DNA of 64,000 nt from Adenanthera pavonina (GCA_026686845.1 JAIVEN010000002.1:22232001-22296000), one strand, 5' to 3'; counted from the stretch's first letter, positions 36,201 through 48,385 are shown. The notes: generated from the sequence alone by a model not told the origin. A program made the numbers and translations.

Positions 36201-37412
36201 GGCAGAAAGTGATCATTAGCTTCATGTAATGCCAATACAGAAACCTGATGTTGAATATGAGGAGGCAAAAGTAAGATGGTGGGGAACATTAATCTAATAT
36301 CACAGTTAATCCAATTTTAACTTTAGATGCTATGATAATACTAGAAAAATATAATCAAGGAAGAACCTCAACCATTCTTTTTAGTTCTCTATTTCAAATT
36401 TACTTGGAAAAGCTTCACTTCAATTGAAATTAACAATTGCTACATGATACACACACACACACATACAACTTTTTGATAAATGATATAGAGTACATGATTT
36501 ACCATTGAAGAAGCTTCAGAAAAGCGTGCTCAAAGAGGTATATCAATGAGAGAAGTATCCAATAAGAGATCAAATTCCGAGTATTTGAATGGCTATCATT
36601 CTCAATTGCTTGAACAGAAGCACATCTTCAACCACATAACACCATCGTGATAAACAACAAAAACAGCATAACCATCAGTGAAATAATAATTTGAAGGAAA
36701 AACTTAGGTGCATTTTTTGGGTATATGCTATTACATTGTTCAATTGAATTTTCAGAAGCCAACTGACACTGTAGTGTAAAAAATGTTCATATGTTATAAT
36801 TTTATTAGAGAACTTGACCATAAACACTTGAAGAACTTGAAAGATTTCTAGGTAGATTAAGTTGAAATTCCAAAGAAAACAGATAAACCAAGCTGATCTA
36901 AGAGATACACATAATCATTTCAGAAGAGAAACTTTACTGAAAATTATATATAAATAGATCTAACATGCTTATCTGTATATTCATCATTAACTTATTCTGC
37001 GTAGTTTTGTTAACTCGCAAAGAGGTGGATGATGAAGAGTGTTTTACACCAAAACACAGTCAGAGAGCGAGCGAGACTTACAGAGGATAACCCAAAGCAA
37101 GAACGGGCCTATATATGAAAACAACACCGAATTAATGATCAAAAAGCGAAAAGAGACAGAGAGTCTAATAGATCCATTTTTACTTTTCATTGTGATAGAG
37201 AGACTATTCAGTATTTTAGAACGTTGAACTGCTTAAGGTAAAGATAGGGGCAAAGGTTACAAGAGATTATCAAATGTGATCAGAAGCAGAAAATTCGAAG
37301 CCATAAGAAAGAACAAAGTGAAGGATATATGAGTATATATAAAATAATATACATACCATGAAAGAAAATCAATGCATTTAAGGAGGAGTTTGAGAAGCCA
37401 CAAAGAAGCCAT
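33231..37412 (-). pseudogene. G1: HVA22-zinc-finger gene, frameshifted to an HVA22-only frame
   Basis: Exons on the minus strand: 37357-37412, 37082-37108, 36503-36625, 35997-36244, then 35388-35459, 34899-34970, a degraded exon near 34635-34720, and 33231-33821. The first four encode a TB2/DP1/HVA22 domain (start MASLWLLKLLLKC, then PVLALGYPL and the FEHAFLKLLQW helix). HVA22 proteins shape ER membrane, like REEP and DP1. Exon 4 has one extra base relative to G2 and G4 in an A-rich run, giving TAG at 36088-36090 and a 120-residue product. Beyond it, two 72-nt cassette exons persist, the next exon has lost its GT donor, the first zinc finger has Tyr for its first Cys (WTYAIC), and a 2-nt insertion removes the second finger's histidines. 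A short HVA22 protein could still be made; the zinc-finger part is dead. Confidence 0.75.
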
Positions 37413-38605
37413 GTCGGATCGGAACAATATGTTTTTAACTGTGGTGAATTGAAGGATTGTGAAGAAGACTTGATGGAGAAGGAAAAGGAGAGAGAGATGG
37501 AGGGAAAAAAGTTAAAGTCGTCGTGGAAAGAGGGGTAGTGCGGCAAGTGGAAAAGGATTACAACATTATTTGAAGGCTAAATAAATAATAAATAAATTTT
37601 ATTATCTTTTATTAATTATCTAGTGTTCAGTATTGTTATTGTTAGGTTCAAATAGAATACCTATCATATATGATTTTTTTTAATTTACAAAACTCAAATT
37701 TGAGAATTTTTTCATTGTTACTCAACCTAATTATGGTTGTTTGATTTTTATGTTTTTTAAATGGCATTTAAATAATTACAAAATAAATAAAAATGAGTTT
37801 AGTACATTGCATAATTCTAATAAATGAAATTGTACAGTTTATAATTTGCAAATAGTACTTGTTATAAATTTTTAAATTTTTATATTAATATATATGTCAG
37901 CCAATTGAAATCCACAGAAAAAATAAAGATTATAATTTAAAAAAAAAAGATTACAAAAGCGCATTAAAAAAATTTTACAAAATAAAAGGGGACTAATTAC
38001 AACAGTCTGACTAGTCAATTCGTTGTCCACACAACTAGTTAAATCCTAAGCAAGAATTGATTAAAAAAAGGTGGGGAAAAAAAAAAAAGATTTCCATTGT
38101 ATTTGTATCAAACATGTGGCTTTATCAACATGATGAGCAAGCCATTAGCCAATCAGCAATTCTATCAGCAGCTCACGGAACCCACGAAAAAGAACAAGCA
38201 GACAAATGTGAAGTGAGAGAATTCACATCTTGCACAATAGTCAAACATTGCCAATTAGAACACACACAAGAGAAATTAGTAGTTTGCTTGAGATGCTTGA
38301 TCCAGAGCACATCTTTCCTTATAATGGAGGAGACGTGCCACATGTGCACATATCATTTGAATTGTCTAGATGAGGTTTGGACAGTCCAATCCTTGAACAA
38401 GGATGGAGACATGAATTTAAAAGGTAGATGTTATAATTAGAACACAATCACATGTACTACATTAGGACATAAATATATATATATATATACTTTCAATTTG
38501 AACACGATGTCCATGTTCCATGATTCGTCCACTAGCTAGGACCCATCCAAAAGTGGAAACAAAATAAAGTGAAAAATATTGCTGTAATCACTGGCAGCTG
38601 AACGA
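37413..38605. other. Spacer between G1 and G2 genes
   Basis: AT-rich sequence holding the presumed upstream region of G1 and downstream region of G2 (minus strand). A forward open frame at 38057-38440 with several Cys codons is partly kept in copy B but has no recognisable domain, and I do not call it. A TATA dinucleotide run lies near 38470-38488. Confidence 0.35.
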
Positions 38606-41600
38606 TCACATATACGGCCATGGAGGGAGTGGCAATTGAGGGGGCAATGGAGGGAGTGGCAATTGAGGGGGCAACTGATGGAGTGACAATTGAGGGGATC
38701 CATTTCCAGCATGAAGGAATTGACTTTGAGCCAAGTGCCTCTTACCCTTTAAGTGAGAAGCCAAGTCAGCTTCACTGGTGCAAATTACATTACACATTTC
38801 ACATCTTAGTCTGGAGTTGTTCATTCCTACCGATGTTCCAATGCTCTTCTGCAACTCTTGTACCTTGATATTCGCATCGACACCTTTGCTTTTGTTTTCC
38901 TGATCTGTAGTTTTAAACTTAGGCTTATATGTTTCTTGCACACATACAGTTTCAACATTCTTCTGCTCTATTTTCGGACGCTGACTGGTTGTGATCTTCT
39001 GTTCTGATGCATTTGAAGTATTGATCATTTTCTCTGGTTCCCCACTTGGCTTATCATTCTTCTTCATGAAAGCTTTCGCAGAAACAGGATGGTTTTTCGC
39101 TTTTAGGGCTTCACAAGCAGCCTTATGCTTCCTTCCTCGGATGTGGGAATTCAAAGTAGTCTCTGAGGTTGTTGTCAACTGGCATATGGCACAAGTCCAC
39201 TCTCTCTGTTTAGATGCAGAAATCTGAGGAGATGCTCCCCCTTCTCCATCTTTCACTGCCATTCCTTTCACTATGGCAGATGATGTGTTCTCATTTGATT
39301 TGAGGCTGCACAAAGCTGTATTAGCCTGCAAATTTGCAGACTAGGCATAGAGGTGAAGATTAGTGAAAATCAACCTAGTAAGATAGAAAGCATACACATC
39401 TAGTCTTCTTTTAGTATAATTCTTAAAACAGATTACTCATGCATACAAGAAAAGGGGAATTTATTCACAAGTGCTCTCCTTAATAGAATACAAGTGTATA
39501 CAAGAGTAATTTACTCAATATACAATCCATTCGCGTTCTATGGATTGCAAATTTTAACAACAAATTGAACCATGTTTTTGCCTAATTTTCTTTTTGTGCA
39601 TGAAGAAACAGGGCATTGAATCTAAAACCTGTTGCAAATTACTCACATTCCTTATGACATGATCACACTACGGTTTTTTTCAATAATATTTGCTAGTTAT
39701 TCATTATCACATTGTTTTCTCCTTACTTCAATTTTTTTTTAACCCAACTATCAAAAGATAAGGGGAAAAAATTCCCAACAACTATAGAACAGACCTAATC
39801 TATTTGCAAATAACAAACTTTAGCATTACTAAGAGTAAAACATAGAAATATATATATAAATAACTTTTCATAGTGAAATGATAAGAAATCTTACTTGCTT
39901 GCCTTCAGGAACTTCCTTTTTTTCAATCATCTCCAAATCTCCAAAGACAAAAGGTTGGAAGATAAGCTCCTTCAGAAAATTGTAAATGATCTTCTATTAA
40001 AATAAAACAACATCCTTGCTCTTCATTTATCAAATGTATCAACCCAGAAAAGGTTTCACTTCTTTCATGTTTAATACTGTTAATAAAAAAGACAAGAATT
40101 AAATAGGAAATTCACCTGTTGCATTTCATTCTTCTCTGGGGTTGGAACTGTTTTTATTGTCTCTGCATCAAGATTTTGTGCTGTGTTCTGCAATAGGACC
40201 AGTTTGGAACCTTTGTTTTCCTAAAACACATTTAGAAAAGGCATTTGATCAGTAATTTTGATCCCAGTATCTCAAAATTCTTGTAACATCTAAGATGCCA
40301 CGGGTTTGGAAAACTAGTATCCGAGAGTGCTCAAAGTCTTCCAAAATAACTAGAGGGATGACAAGACACCATTTCACATCACACCACTTTTAGTTTTGTT
40401 ATGTTTTATAAAATACCAATAAATTCATCACCAGAATCACATGAAAATAGAAAAATTCACCTTCGGAATTTCATTCTTTTCTTTAGTTAGAACTACTTTT
40501 TTTGTTTCTGCATCAAGATTTTGCTGTGTGTTCTGCAATAAGATAAAACGATGATTGGCTTAATTCCTCAGTAATGAAGAGTAAAAAATTAAGTAGGCAA
40601 CTTGAATGAGAGTGATGGTGAGTATTTTTGAGTTCAAACAACCCATTTATAGATTAAAACCAGTATACAGCCCTTACACACACACACACACACATGGTGA
40701 GTTTATACCTTGCTGGCAATGAGTTTCTCTAAGGCTTCAGGTCCATTCACTGTTATATATTTCTCAGCCTGCATTAGAAAGTCTTCTTTCTTCACAAATA
40801 TCTTCTTCCAGTTCCTGAATCTGCACATGAGTACATGTGGATTCATGTAGATACATGACCGGACGAGCTGTTTGTAGACATAAGAAGCTCTTTCAAAGTC
40901 CGGTATCACGAGGCAGACAATGATCATTAGCTTCATGTAGTGCCAATACTCAAACCTGATGTTGAAGATGAGGATGCAAAAGTAAGATTGTGCAGATCCT
41001 TAACATAATATCATAGTTAATGCAATTTTAACTTCAGATGATATGATATAACCAGTAAAATATAATCAAGGAAGAAACTCAACCATTGTATATGTATGTG
41101 TAGCTTTCCCCTGAATGATGGAGAGTAGATAATTTACCATTGGAGAAGCTGCAGAAAAGCAGACTCAAAGAGGTATATCAATGAGAGAAGTATCCAGTAA
41201 GAGATCAGATTCCGAGTATCTGAATGGCTATCATTTTCAATTGCTTGGACAGAAGCACATCTTCAACCACATAACACCATCATCATAAAGAACAAGAAGA
41301 GCATAACTATCAGTGAAACAATAATTCAAAGGATAAACTTAGGTGCATTTATTCAGTATTTGGAACCAAATTGTTTAATGGAATTATGACAAATGCAAGA
41401 GCATTTTTTCAGAGCTGCATTGTGAAAAAATGCCCTCATGGTATACTTTCATTAAATAACTTGAATGATTTTAAATTATATTAGGTTCCAAAAACATGAA
41501 CGAGGACTAATCTGAAAGATACAAATAAGCATGTAAGAGGAGAAACTTATACTGAAAAATTAATATTTCAGAGAAGAATGTTTTACACAGAGAGAGAAAG

Positions 41601-41930
41601 AGAGACTTACAGAGGATACACCAAAGCAAGTACGGGCCTATATGTGAAAACAACAGAGAGTCAATGATCAAAAGTGGAAGGAGACAAAAAGAGGGTCTGA
41701 TAGATCCATTTTCTAAGTTTCATAGTCACAGGCGACATTTAGTATTTTACCGCACTGAACTGCTAAGTGAAGATTTGGGCAAAGACTACAACAGATTATG
41801 AAATGTGGGTAGAAGTAGAAAATCTAAAGAACCATAGGGAGGACACAGAAGTAATGTAATAGAAAGATGCATACCATGAAAGATAATCGATGCATTTGAG
41901 AACGAGTATGAGAATCCACAAAAAAGCCAT
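38606..41930 (-). CDS. G2: HVA22-like protein with U1-type zinc fingers and Pro-rich tail
   Basis: Minus-strand exons: 41875-41930, 41611-41637, 41138-41260, 40709-40955, 40461-40532, 40116-40187, 38606-39325. The joined frame is 438 residues. Residues 1-120 form a TB2/DP1/HVA22 membrane domain (MAFLWILILVLKC, PVLALVYPL, the YMKLMIIVCLVIPDFERASY helix), followed by KYITVNGPEALEKLIASK. Two 24-residue cassettes (NTQQNLDAETKK..., NTAQNLDAETIK...) follow. Then come two U1-type fingers, CAICx12Hx5H and CEMCx12Hx5H, both with all ligands, and a tail of three 9-residue units of PPQLPLxxL type. A third cassette exon (87 nt in G4) has lost its acceptor by a deletion of about 45 bp near 39937, but it is a multiple of three, so skipping it keeps the frame. 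HVA22 acts in ER membrane shaping; U1-type fingers usually bind RNA or DNA. Their combined role is unknown. This looks the most intact of the four. Confidence 0.8.
38620..38700 (-). repeat. 27-bp coding minisatellite, 3 units (G2)
   Basis: Three head-to-tail 27 bp units (each containing GGAGTGGCAATTGAGGGGGC or a one-base variant) lie at the 3' end of the G2 coding region. On the minus strand each encodes nine residues of the form PPQLPLxxL. The unit length keeps the frame. Confidence 0.9.
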
Positions 41931-42700
41931 CTTGGATGGGAGATATGTTATTTTTCTGTGGTGAGGTTGAATCTTGAGAGTAGAGAGGTGTAGAGAGGTG
42001 AATTAAATTGAAGTGTGGGGGAGACGTAACAGAGAGGGAAAAGGAAGGAGGGAGGGAAAAAGAGAACAAAGGCGGACTGGGAAGTGGAAAAGTCGTCGAC
42101 GACGCGTTACGACGCGTTGAGGTAAGTAGGTAGCTACTAGCTAGCAATCTATTGGCTATTTGATCTTGGTGGCGCGTGGGAAGAAGGTACTATTATAGAA
42201 GTCCCAACGTACACCATTATTTATTCCAAGTCTTTAGTTGCAGGTGGACGATCGACGTAATAAATAAATCATTTTTTTAAAAACAGTTCTTGTAAGGAAA
42301 AAGACGTTTGAGAACCGACAGTTTTAGTGCAAGAGACTTTTTTTTTTTTTCTTTCCGACAGATTTAGTTTTAGTGCAAGACTTTTTTTTTTCTTTTGCCA
42401 TCAGGTGTTTTTAGGAAATTTATTAATACAAATATATGATATACTCCTCTATCTCTCTCTCTCTCTGCATAAAAGTTATTTTCTTAAAATTTTATATAAA
42501 TTTAAAAAATTAATAAATAATTTAGAATATTATAAAATTTAGTAGTATTTTATTAAAATAATTTTAATTAAATAATATCTTAAATAATTTACTATTTAAT
42601 ATTAATGAAATGACAAAACAGTAAAATAAGTCATTACACTCTCTGTTCTTAAATATAGAGCATGTTGTCATGATCTTAAATATAGAGCCTTTACAATATA
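41931..42700. other. Upstream region of G2
   Basis: The first part should be the promoter and 5' UTR of G2 (minus strand). Further out there are T-runs and a CT dinucleotide run near 42450-42467. No gene was seen. Confidence 0.4.
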
Positions 42701-43012
42701 TTCTCTCTGATCTTTTTTATAAGGGACTTTTAATTACTTTACGTAAATTAAGGAAGTTAGTTATTTTTTAAAATTCTAAAATAAACCAAATATTTTTTTT
42801 ACCCCTATTTAATATATTAATACAATTCATGTTAAATATCATTTGACCAATTAAAAGTGTCTCTTTCATCTAAAAAATCTAATAACAATTTACGAGAAGA
42901 AATAAATACTGAGAGTAAAATAAGAAAAATTTTATTAAATATTATAAGGTCCCTTATAAAAAGGACCAGGAAAAACTTCTAGAAGATCCCTTATGAAAAA
43001 GATCGAAGAGAG
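42701..43012. mobile_element. Stowaway-like MITE, only in copy A
   Basis: This is a 312 bp element with ends TTCTCTCTGATCTTTTTTAT and, read in reverse from the right, CTCTCTTCGATCTTTTTCAT. It is flanked by TA at 42699-42700 and 43013-43014. At the matching place in copy B (about 59011-59012) there is a single TA and no element. It has no coding capacity. Confidence 0.75.
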
Positions 43013-43516
43013 TAAAAGGTAATATTTTTTATATATTTTTAAAAAATACTTATATTTAATGTATCTCAAAAAAATAGAACAAAGGATTAAATAAGAGTAG
43101 TTTTAAAAAAAAGTTATAATTTCTAAAAAAATTGAAGTAATTAACTAATTTTAATTAATATCCTTAATTCGTATGATTTGGTTAAAAGAATCTTATATTA
43201 TATTAAGGACAGCACATGAATGAGTAATATTTCATTGAAATTCTAATGATATTTTTTACACACTGAAAAAAGTATACATGTAATAAGAGAGTATATTTAT
43301 AATAAGATTTAAGTGGTATTCACATAATCACGTACAATAAGTAGTATGATTGATTCTTTACATTAAGAAATGTGTTTATAAAAACATACTAAAATTAATT
43401 ATAAATCATATTATTTACGTGCTGCAAGAAACTTATTACTCAAATTTCATAAGTATTATAATACAAAAAAATTAATTGACGAGAAATAGTTGGTGACTAA
43501 TGAGTCAAAAAAGTGA

Positions 43517-43906
43517 GGGATCATTTAGTTCTCAGTTTTGTAAAATTAAGTTAAGATAAATGAAATTTATAAAAATAAAGTTTAAATAAAATAAATTTAT
43601 TATAAGTCGTTATGTTTGGATATTTTTTTTATAAAAATAAGTTTGCCAAAAAATCTGTTTGGATGATAAGGGTTAAAAGTACTTTTAAATATATAATATA
43701 GAATAAATTTACTTTTCCTTTTCCAAAACTCACGTTTTGTTAAAGAAAAAGTAATTTTCTCCCTCTTTTTCCAAAACCGCAATTTAATCCACTTTTTATT
43801 TTTTAAAAAAACAGTTTGGGTTTGGTTAAACACATCTTCTTAAAAAATTATGAATGAAAATGATTATTTCTTTTTCAAAAAAGAAAACCAAACAGGCACT
43901 AAGATC
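43517..43906. mobile_element. Small inverted-repeat element, only in copy A
   Basis: About 390 bp in copy A, starting GGATCATTTAGTTCTCAGTT and ending with a sequence that on the other strand reads GGATCTTAGTGCCTGTTTGG, has no counterpart in copy B, where GTCAAAAATGTGAGAGCATT runs directly into TTTTTAACTACTTTACATCA (about 59500-59540). The GTGCCTGTTTGGTTTTC end resembles plant PIF/Harbinger MITEs. The inverted repeats are imperfect and the target duplication is unclear. Confidence 0.5.
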
Positions 43907-45097
43907 CTTCCTTCTACTTCTATGTATAGCACAATTTTAACTATTTAATACGAATTAAGAAAATTAATTCAAATTAGGATTCTTATTATTTTAAAAAATT
44001 ATCATAAATTTTTAATATTTTCCTTATTAAATTATAAACCATCATAATTATATCTCTCTTAGTTACTTTCTCCATCATAAATGTTATGGATAAAATTAGA
44101 AAAAAATATAATTTAATGCACTTTGAATATTGCAAAGTAACTTGTATTTTAAATGCATTAAAAGCTTTTAGAATATGCTTTATAAATATAAACAAAGTAA
44201 TTTTTAAAATTATAACTTATAATTACATGACAATTAATATTAATATTATTAATCTAAAATAAAGAGATTTAAATACAAGGTTATGGGGGGGGGGGAAGAG
44301 TAAAAATATTAACTATGAAAATAAGTAATCATTTCCAGCAGACAATGAAAAGTAATTTTAAAAATTTTTTAATATTATATTATATTTTAATATTTAAACT
44401 TGGGTCTCTACCTCCAAAATTTTCTCGAAGTTGCTGCTAGTATTCTAAACTTTTTTTTGGAGCAATATTGCCTTTAAAGTGTTAAAATTGGAGTAATGTC
44501 GCCTAAAACTAACAGAAACCATTAATGTCTATTATCTCTACTATATGGCGATGACCTGTTAGCTATAAAAAGAAAGCTTGCATATAACCGGTTATATTAC
44601 ACGATATAATCGATTTTCAAAGCAGAGGAGTGGCGGAGATGAAATGAAAGAGGTTATAATAGATTATGGAGCACAATGTAACCTATTATTGAAGAGGAGA
44701 AGAACCAATACTAAAAGGAAATAGCTTATAATCGGTTATGATGGTCTAGACAAACATTTTTATCAGCAACGACGGAAACTAAGGTTTGAAAGACTGATGT
44801 AATATGTTATACAGTTAGAGATAATCAATTGCTTCAAGACAATTTTGTTGTCTTTTCTCTTTTACATGCTAATTGTTTATCTGGCACAATGTAATCATTT
44901 GTTAAGGCATGTTATTTGTTAACGATTGATTATATTTAAAGCTAAAACCGCTTCTTTCTTTTTTTTTTAGTGTGCTGATCATTTACATTTGAAGTTCAAC
45001 CGTTTATGTGCATTCCTTCCTATCACATAATAACCTGTTAGATTGGTACCCTAACCAGTTATGTCCTTAGCCGTTCCCAATTCCACTAGGTCAAAAG
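43907..45097. other. Distal part of copy A, repeat-derived
   Basis: AT-rich sequence with a G10-12 homopolymer near 44286 and stretches with recurring TAATCGATT/ATAACCGGTTAT-type words, which look repeat-derived. Homology with copy B stops at about 44868, near TTGTCTTTTCTCTTTTACAT. No gene was seen. Confidence 0.4.
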
Positions 45098-45400
45098 ATG
45101 ACAAACATCACTGATGCAGTGTTTAAAGAACTTGCTGCAATGAAGAAGGAACTCATTGATGATTACTCAAAGATCTTTGATCTCCTAGTGGCCATAGATG
45201 ACAAAGTCAATCAAGTAGAGATGGCATTAGATGAAATTCAAGGTCAAAAGAAAGATATGAAATTTTATACCTTGCATTACTATGGGAATGAACAAGCTAC
45301 TGCCTCCTCACTTCATCCAGAACTTGCCAAGTCTTTTGCAAAACAAGAACAAGAACCCATACCATCACTTCTTAATTACTGGGATGTTGGTTTCTCATAG
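45098..45400 (+). CDS. Hypothetical chimeric frame across the duplication junction
   Basis: An ATG-started frame of 100 codons. Its first 89 codons lie in the last part of copy A and encode a charged, helix-prone segment (KELAAMKKELIDDYSK...) with heptad-like hydrophobic spacing and no family I recognise. At 45367 the frame enters the duplicated ALDH intron and stops at the TAG that forms that intron's acceptor. Its left part may be a fragment of an older gene; the right end is an accident of the junction. There is no evidence of expression. Confidence 0.25.
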   Translation: MTNITDAVFKELAAMKKELIDDYSKIFDLLVAIDDKVNQVEMALDEIQGQKKDMKFYTLHYYGNEQATASSLHPELAKSFAKQEQEPIPSLLNYWDVGFS

Positions 45401-46547
45401 GTTCCTGGATATGAATATGGAAACTTCATTGGCCCAACTATCTCATCTGATGTCACAGTTAACATCGAGTGCTACAAGGTATTTAAAATTATATTCTCAG
45501 AATAAAATTCAGGTTCGTCATGGGATACTAATGATATTCTGTTGCCCTGCCGCTGCTTATATAACCTCTCATCATGTTTTTGTGCAGGAGGAAATTATAG
45601 GTCCAGTTCTTCTTTGCATGCAGGTTTTATAAAATCTCCTTCATCTTGTGACGAATAAATTGCGGCTCTGTTCTGAAGTGTTAAGATATGTTATTCTTGA
45701 TGCCCAGGTTAACAGCATAGAAGAGGCCATAAACATCATCAACGGAAACAAGTGCTACAGAATTTAACTTCTCTTGAGCTTCTTCTATCTTTCTTAATCC
45801 ATATCTTTCGTATGTTTTTTATAGCATTATTTCATCATCTTACAGATATGGTAATGGAGCTTCTATATTTACATCTTCTGGGGCAGCTGCAAGGAAATTC
45901 CAGACTGAGATTGAAGTTAGGCAGGTAAAAATCGGTCATCTCTATGTTGACCTAATTGTTACGCATGATTTTGAGTGACATCTCCATCTAACCTGAATTC
46001 AAATATGCTGATCAATCATATGATTTATCTTGGAATGTATGTTATCATATTTCTTATAAACCCCGGAAATTCTTCTAAAGTAATCTTATCAGTTCATAAT
46101 TGATAGAGAGCTTCGTTTTTATTATGCATAATGTTTTATTAGACGCACATAAGGAATTGATAGACACCCATGCAACGTCATGTAGAGTAGTTTGGTTATG
46201 TTTATTCCTTAACTTTACGTGTAGATTTATTATTTTCTGATACAAGTTGAATCTGATTTGAGTCAGGTTGGCATAAATGTTCCAATTTCCGTTTCACTGC
46301 CCTTTTCGTCATTTATAAGCTCCAAGCCATCTATTGCTGGTGATTTAAACTTTGACGGTAAAATACCGTTTAAACCTAGCTTCAGCTGACTTATACCCAG
46401 ACGTGTCGCTTATCTGATTCTTCTGTAACTTCCTGACCTGCAGGCAGGGCTGGACTTCAGTTTTACACCCAGATTAAGACAGTGACTCAACTATGGAAAG
46501 ACTCATTAGATAAGGATGAATCAACTCTTGGGATGCATTGCTCTTAG
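45401..46547 (+). pseudogene. Duplicated 3' fragment of the ALDH6-like gene (six exons)
   Basis: This matches exons 27865-29012 of the ALDH module, from VPGYEYGNFIGP to the stop at 46545-46547, with the splice signals largely kept. The NAD-site motif has drifted further, to EEIIGPV. There is no promoter and no 5' exons: upstream at 45367 it abuts unrelated sequence. It cannot encode an enzyme and is best read as a by-product of the segmental duplication. Confidence 0.85.
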
Positions 46548-47232
46548 ATGCCCCTTCAAATGGGAACCTTCTGTTCCTATAAATGACCTCATCTTTAGAT
46601 GCCTCCAAGCAAATGAACAATTCATTGAAAGTGGATCTACTTTTGATAAATAGTTGATTGATTTGCTTGGAGGCATATAAAGTGCTATGTTCTATAGTCA
46701 GTTAAGTTAAAACTGGACTGCCAGGATGGGTATGCAACAAGCATTCAGTACAGATGACTACATGAGCACTTTCTTCTTCCCTGGCATTCCTGCAGGCCCT
46801 GTATATAGCTGCATAGGATGGATCTTGACCCCATACTCCCCCTCTGGTTCATGTAAATCACAAAGTTGTAGAATAGCTTTCAAGCAACACGTCAAATTTC
46901 TATGCCATCCAATTTGATGTTGCATTGGCCAAAAGAAAATGATGTTGAATTTTTCCTTTCAAGTCTAACACGTGTATATAGGTTTATAAGACTTTTTTTC
47001 CCCTTATAATAGTGGGTTTACAAGACTACATCACTCAGGTATTGCTACCAGGGCTGGGGGAAGGCATGTATTCTCCGAAGGAACTCCTTAGCTGTACGTG
47101 TAGCTGTTTTAGGTATTTGCAAATTGCCTATAAGCTAATCTTCAACTTAATGGTGTGAATGTGAACCAGTGGGGGAGTAGAGGCTCAAGCCGCATCCTAT
47201 TAAATAATTAAACGAGAGTTTATCCCTTTAAG
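46548..47232. other. Downstream of ALDH fragment in copy B; no gene
   Basis: This is the counterpart of 29013-29687. It ends at the deletion point that removed the 3' end of the LINE relic in copy B. Confidence 0.4.
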
Positions 47233-48385
47233 GAACTGTATAAACCCTCCTATCCAATTTCCCTCCAAGCCTCTTTGCACTCCTGCACATCCAGCTGCTG
47301 TACAATCAGCAGTGACAGCCCCATCTGTGTTAACTTTTATCCAGTTGGCGTGGCTGGTGGTGGTGTCCATTTCTTGTTACCAACAGAAAGCTCACTGATC
47401 TTACTCATATTTAAAGCCTCAGTCTCCTGTATAAAATGCTGTCTACTTGTTAAAATGTTAAAGCAGGGTCATATGCTTCCACACCGCAACCCCCCAAGTC
47501 TGACTCCCCTTGACGTCAACATTCTTGCCCACTTCCTCCTCAAGATTGATAAAGAACCAGTCCACTAAATTCAAAGTATTAAAAATGCCCCCGTAGTTTG
47601 GCTTTATTAAATCATCCCAAACTTTTCTCGCATGAACACGGTCTCGTAATACATGCATAGTGTCTACTATCATCCCGTTACACCATTGACAGCATGGGTC
47701 ACCACCATTCCATTTGCTTCTTCTATCATTAGTGTGAAGACGTCCTTGACAAGCAATCCATAGGAAGACTCTTACTCTTTCAGGACCTCTCCACTTCCAA
47801 GTAGCACGATAAAGCCGCTCTTCATTAGACTGAGGAAGAGGCACCAACATCTGATGCACTTTTAAGAGTGAAGGCACCGTCAGAACTCCCACCCCAGAAC
47901 TTCTTATCTTCGGCATAAACTTCAGCAGGAGGTAGTTTAGCTACTGCCTCATTAATCACAGTTAATGGTAACAAACTCCTCATTCTTTGAAGATCCCATG
48001 CACCATTTAGAACCCACTCTGAAACTGTACTCTCCAACTCGCTTTCAATCAGTCTCTGATCACAAACATGAGCAATTTTAAAATTATTAGTCAACCAGCT
48101 ATCCGTGAAGAAATGCACAGATTTACCATCTCTTACACGCCATTGAGTTGCATTAGACACAACATCTTGTTGACAAATGAACTTCCATAAAGAGGAATCA
48201 CCAGGTTTGGCAATCATCACTTGCCTACCTCTCGGCTCCAAGTATTTCTTTTTAAGAACCTCCACCCAGAGCCCTAAATCTCCACTGGAAACTTTCCACG
48301 CAATCTTTGCACCACAGGCTCTATATTCTTTTTTAATTGTAACGTGGATTGAAATTTGTTTTCTAATCCCACCCTCATCTTCCTA
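47233..48385 (-). mobile_element. LINE relic in copy B, RNase H end deleted
   Basis: This is the same minus-strand LINE fragment as at 29890-31455, keeping the connection domain and zf-RVT but lacking the end of RNase H and the poly(A) side. The break matches 29688-30310 of copy A. It has a codon loss and several substitutions relative to copy A. It is not functional. Confidence 0.85.

Larger units (their letters stand above)
27831..45366. repeat. Tandem segmental duplication, copy A (17,536 bp)
   Basis: From 27831 (ACTTCTTAATTACTGGGATG, inside an ALDH intron) the sequence recurs at high identity from 45367, an offset of 17,536 bp. Copy A therefore runs exactly up to where copy B starts. It contains the last six ALDH exons, a LINE relic, HVA22-zinc-finger genes G1 and G2, three small transposons that B lacks, and a final 498 bp (44869-45366) with no counterpart at the end of B. 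Confidence 0.9.

Noticed and set aside
38057..38440. Forward frame of 127 codons with several Cys, partly kept at 54456-54686 in copy B
   Set aside because: The similarity is explained by the recent duplication, the upstream part is not kept in B, and no family is recognised.
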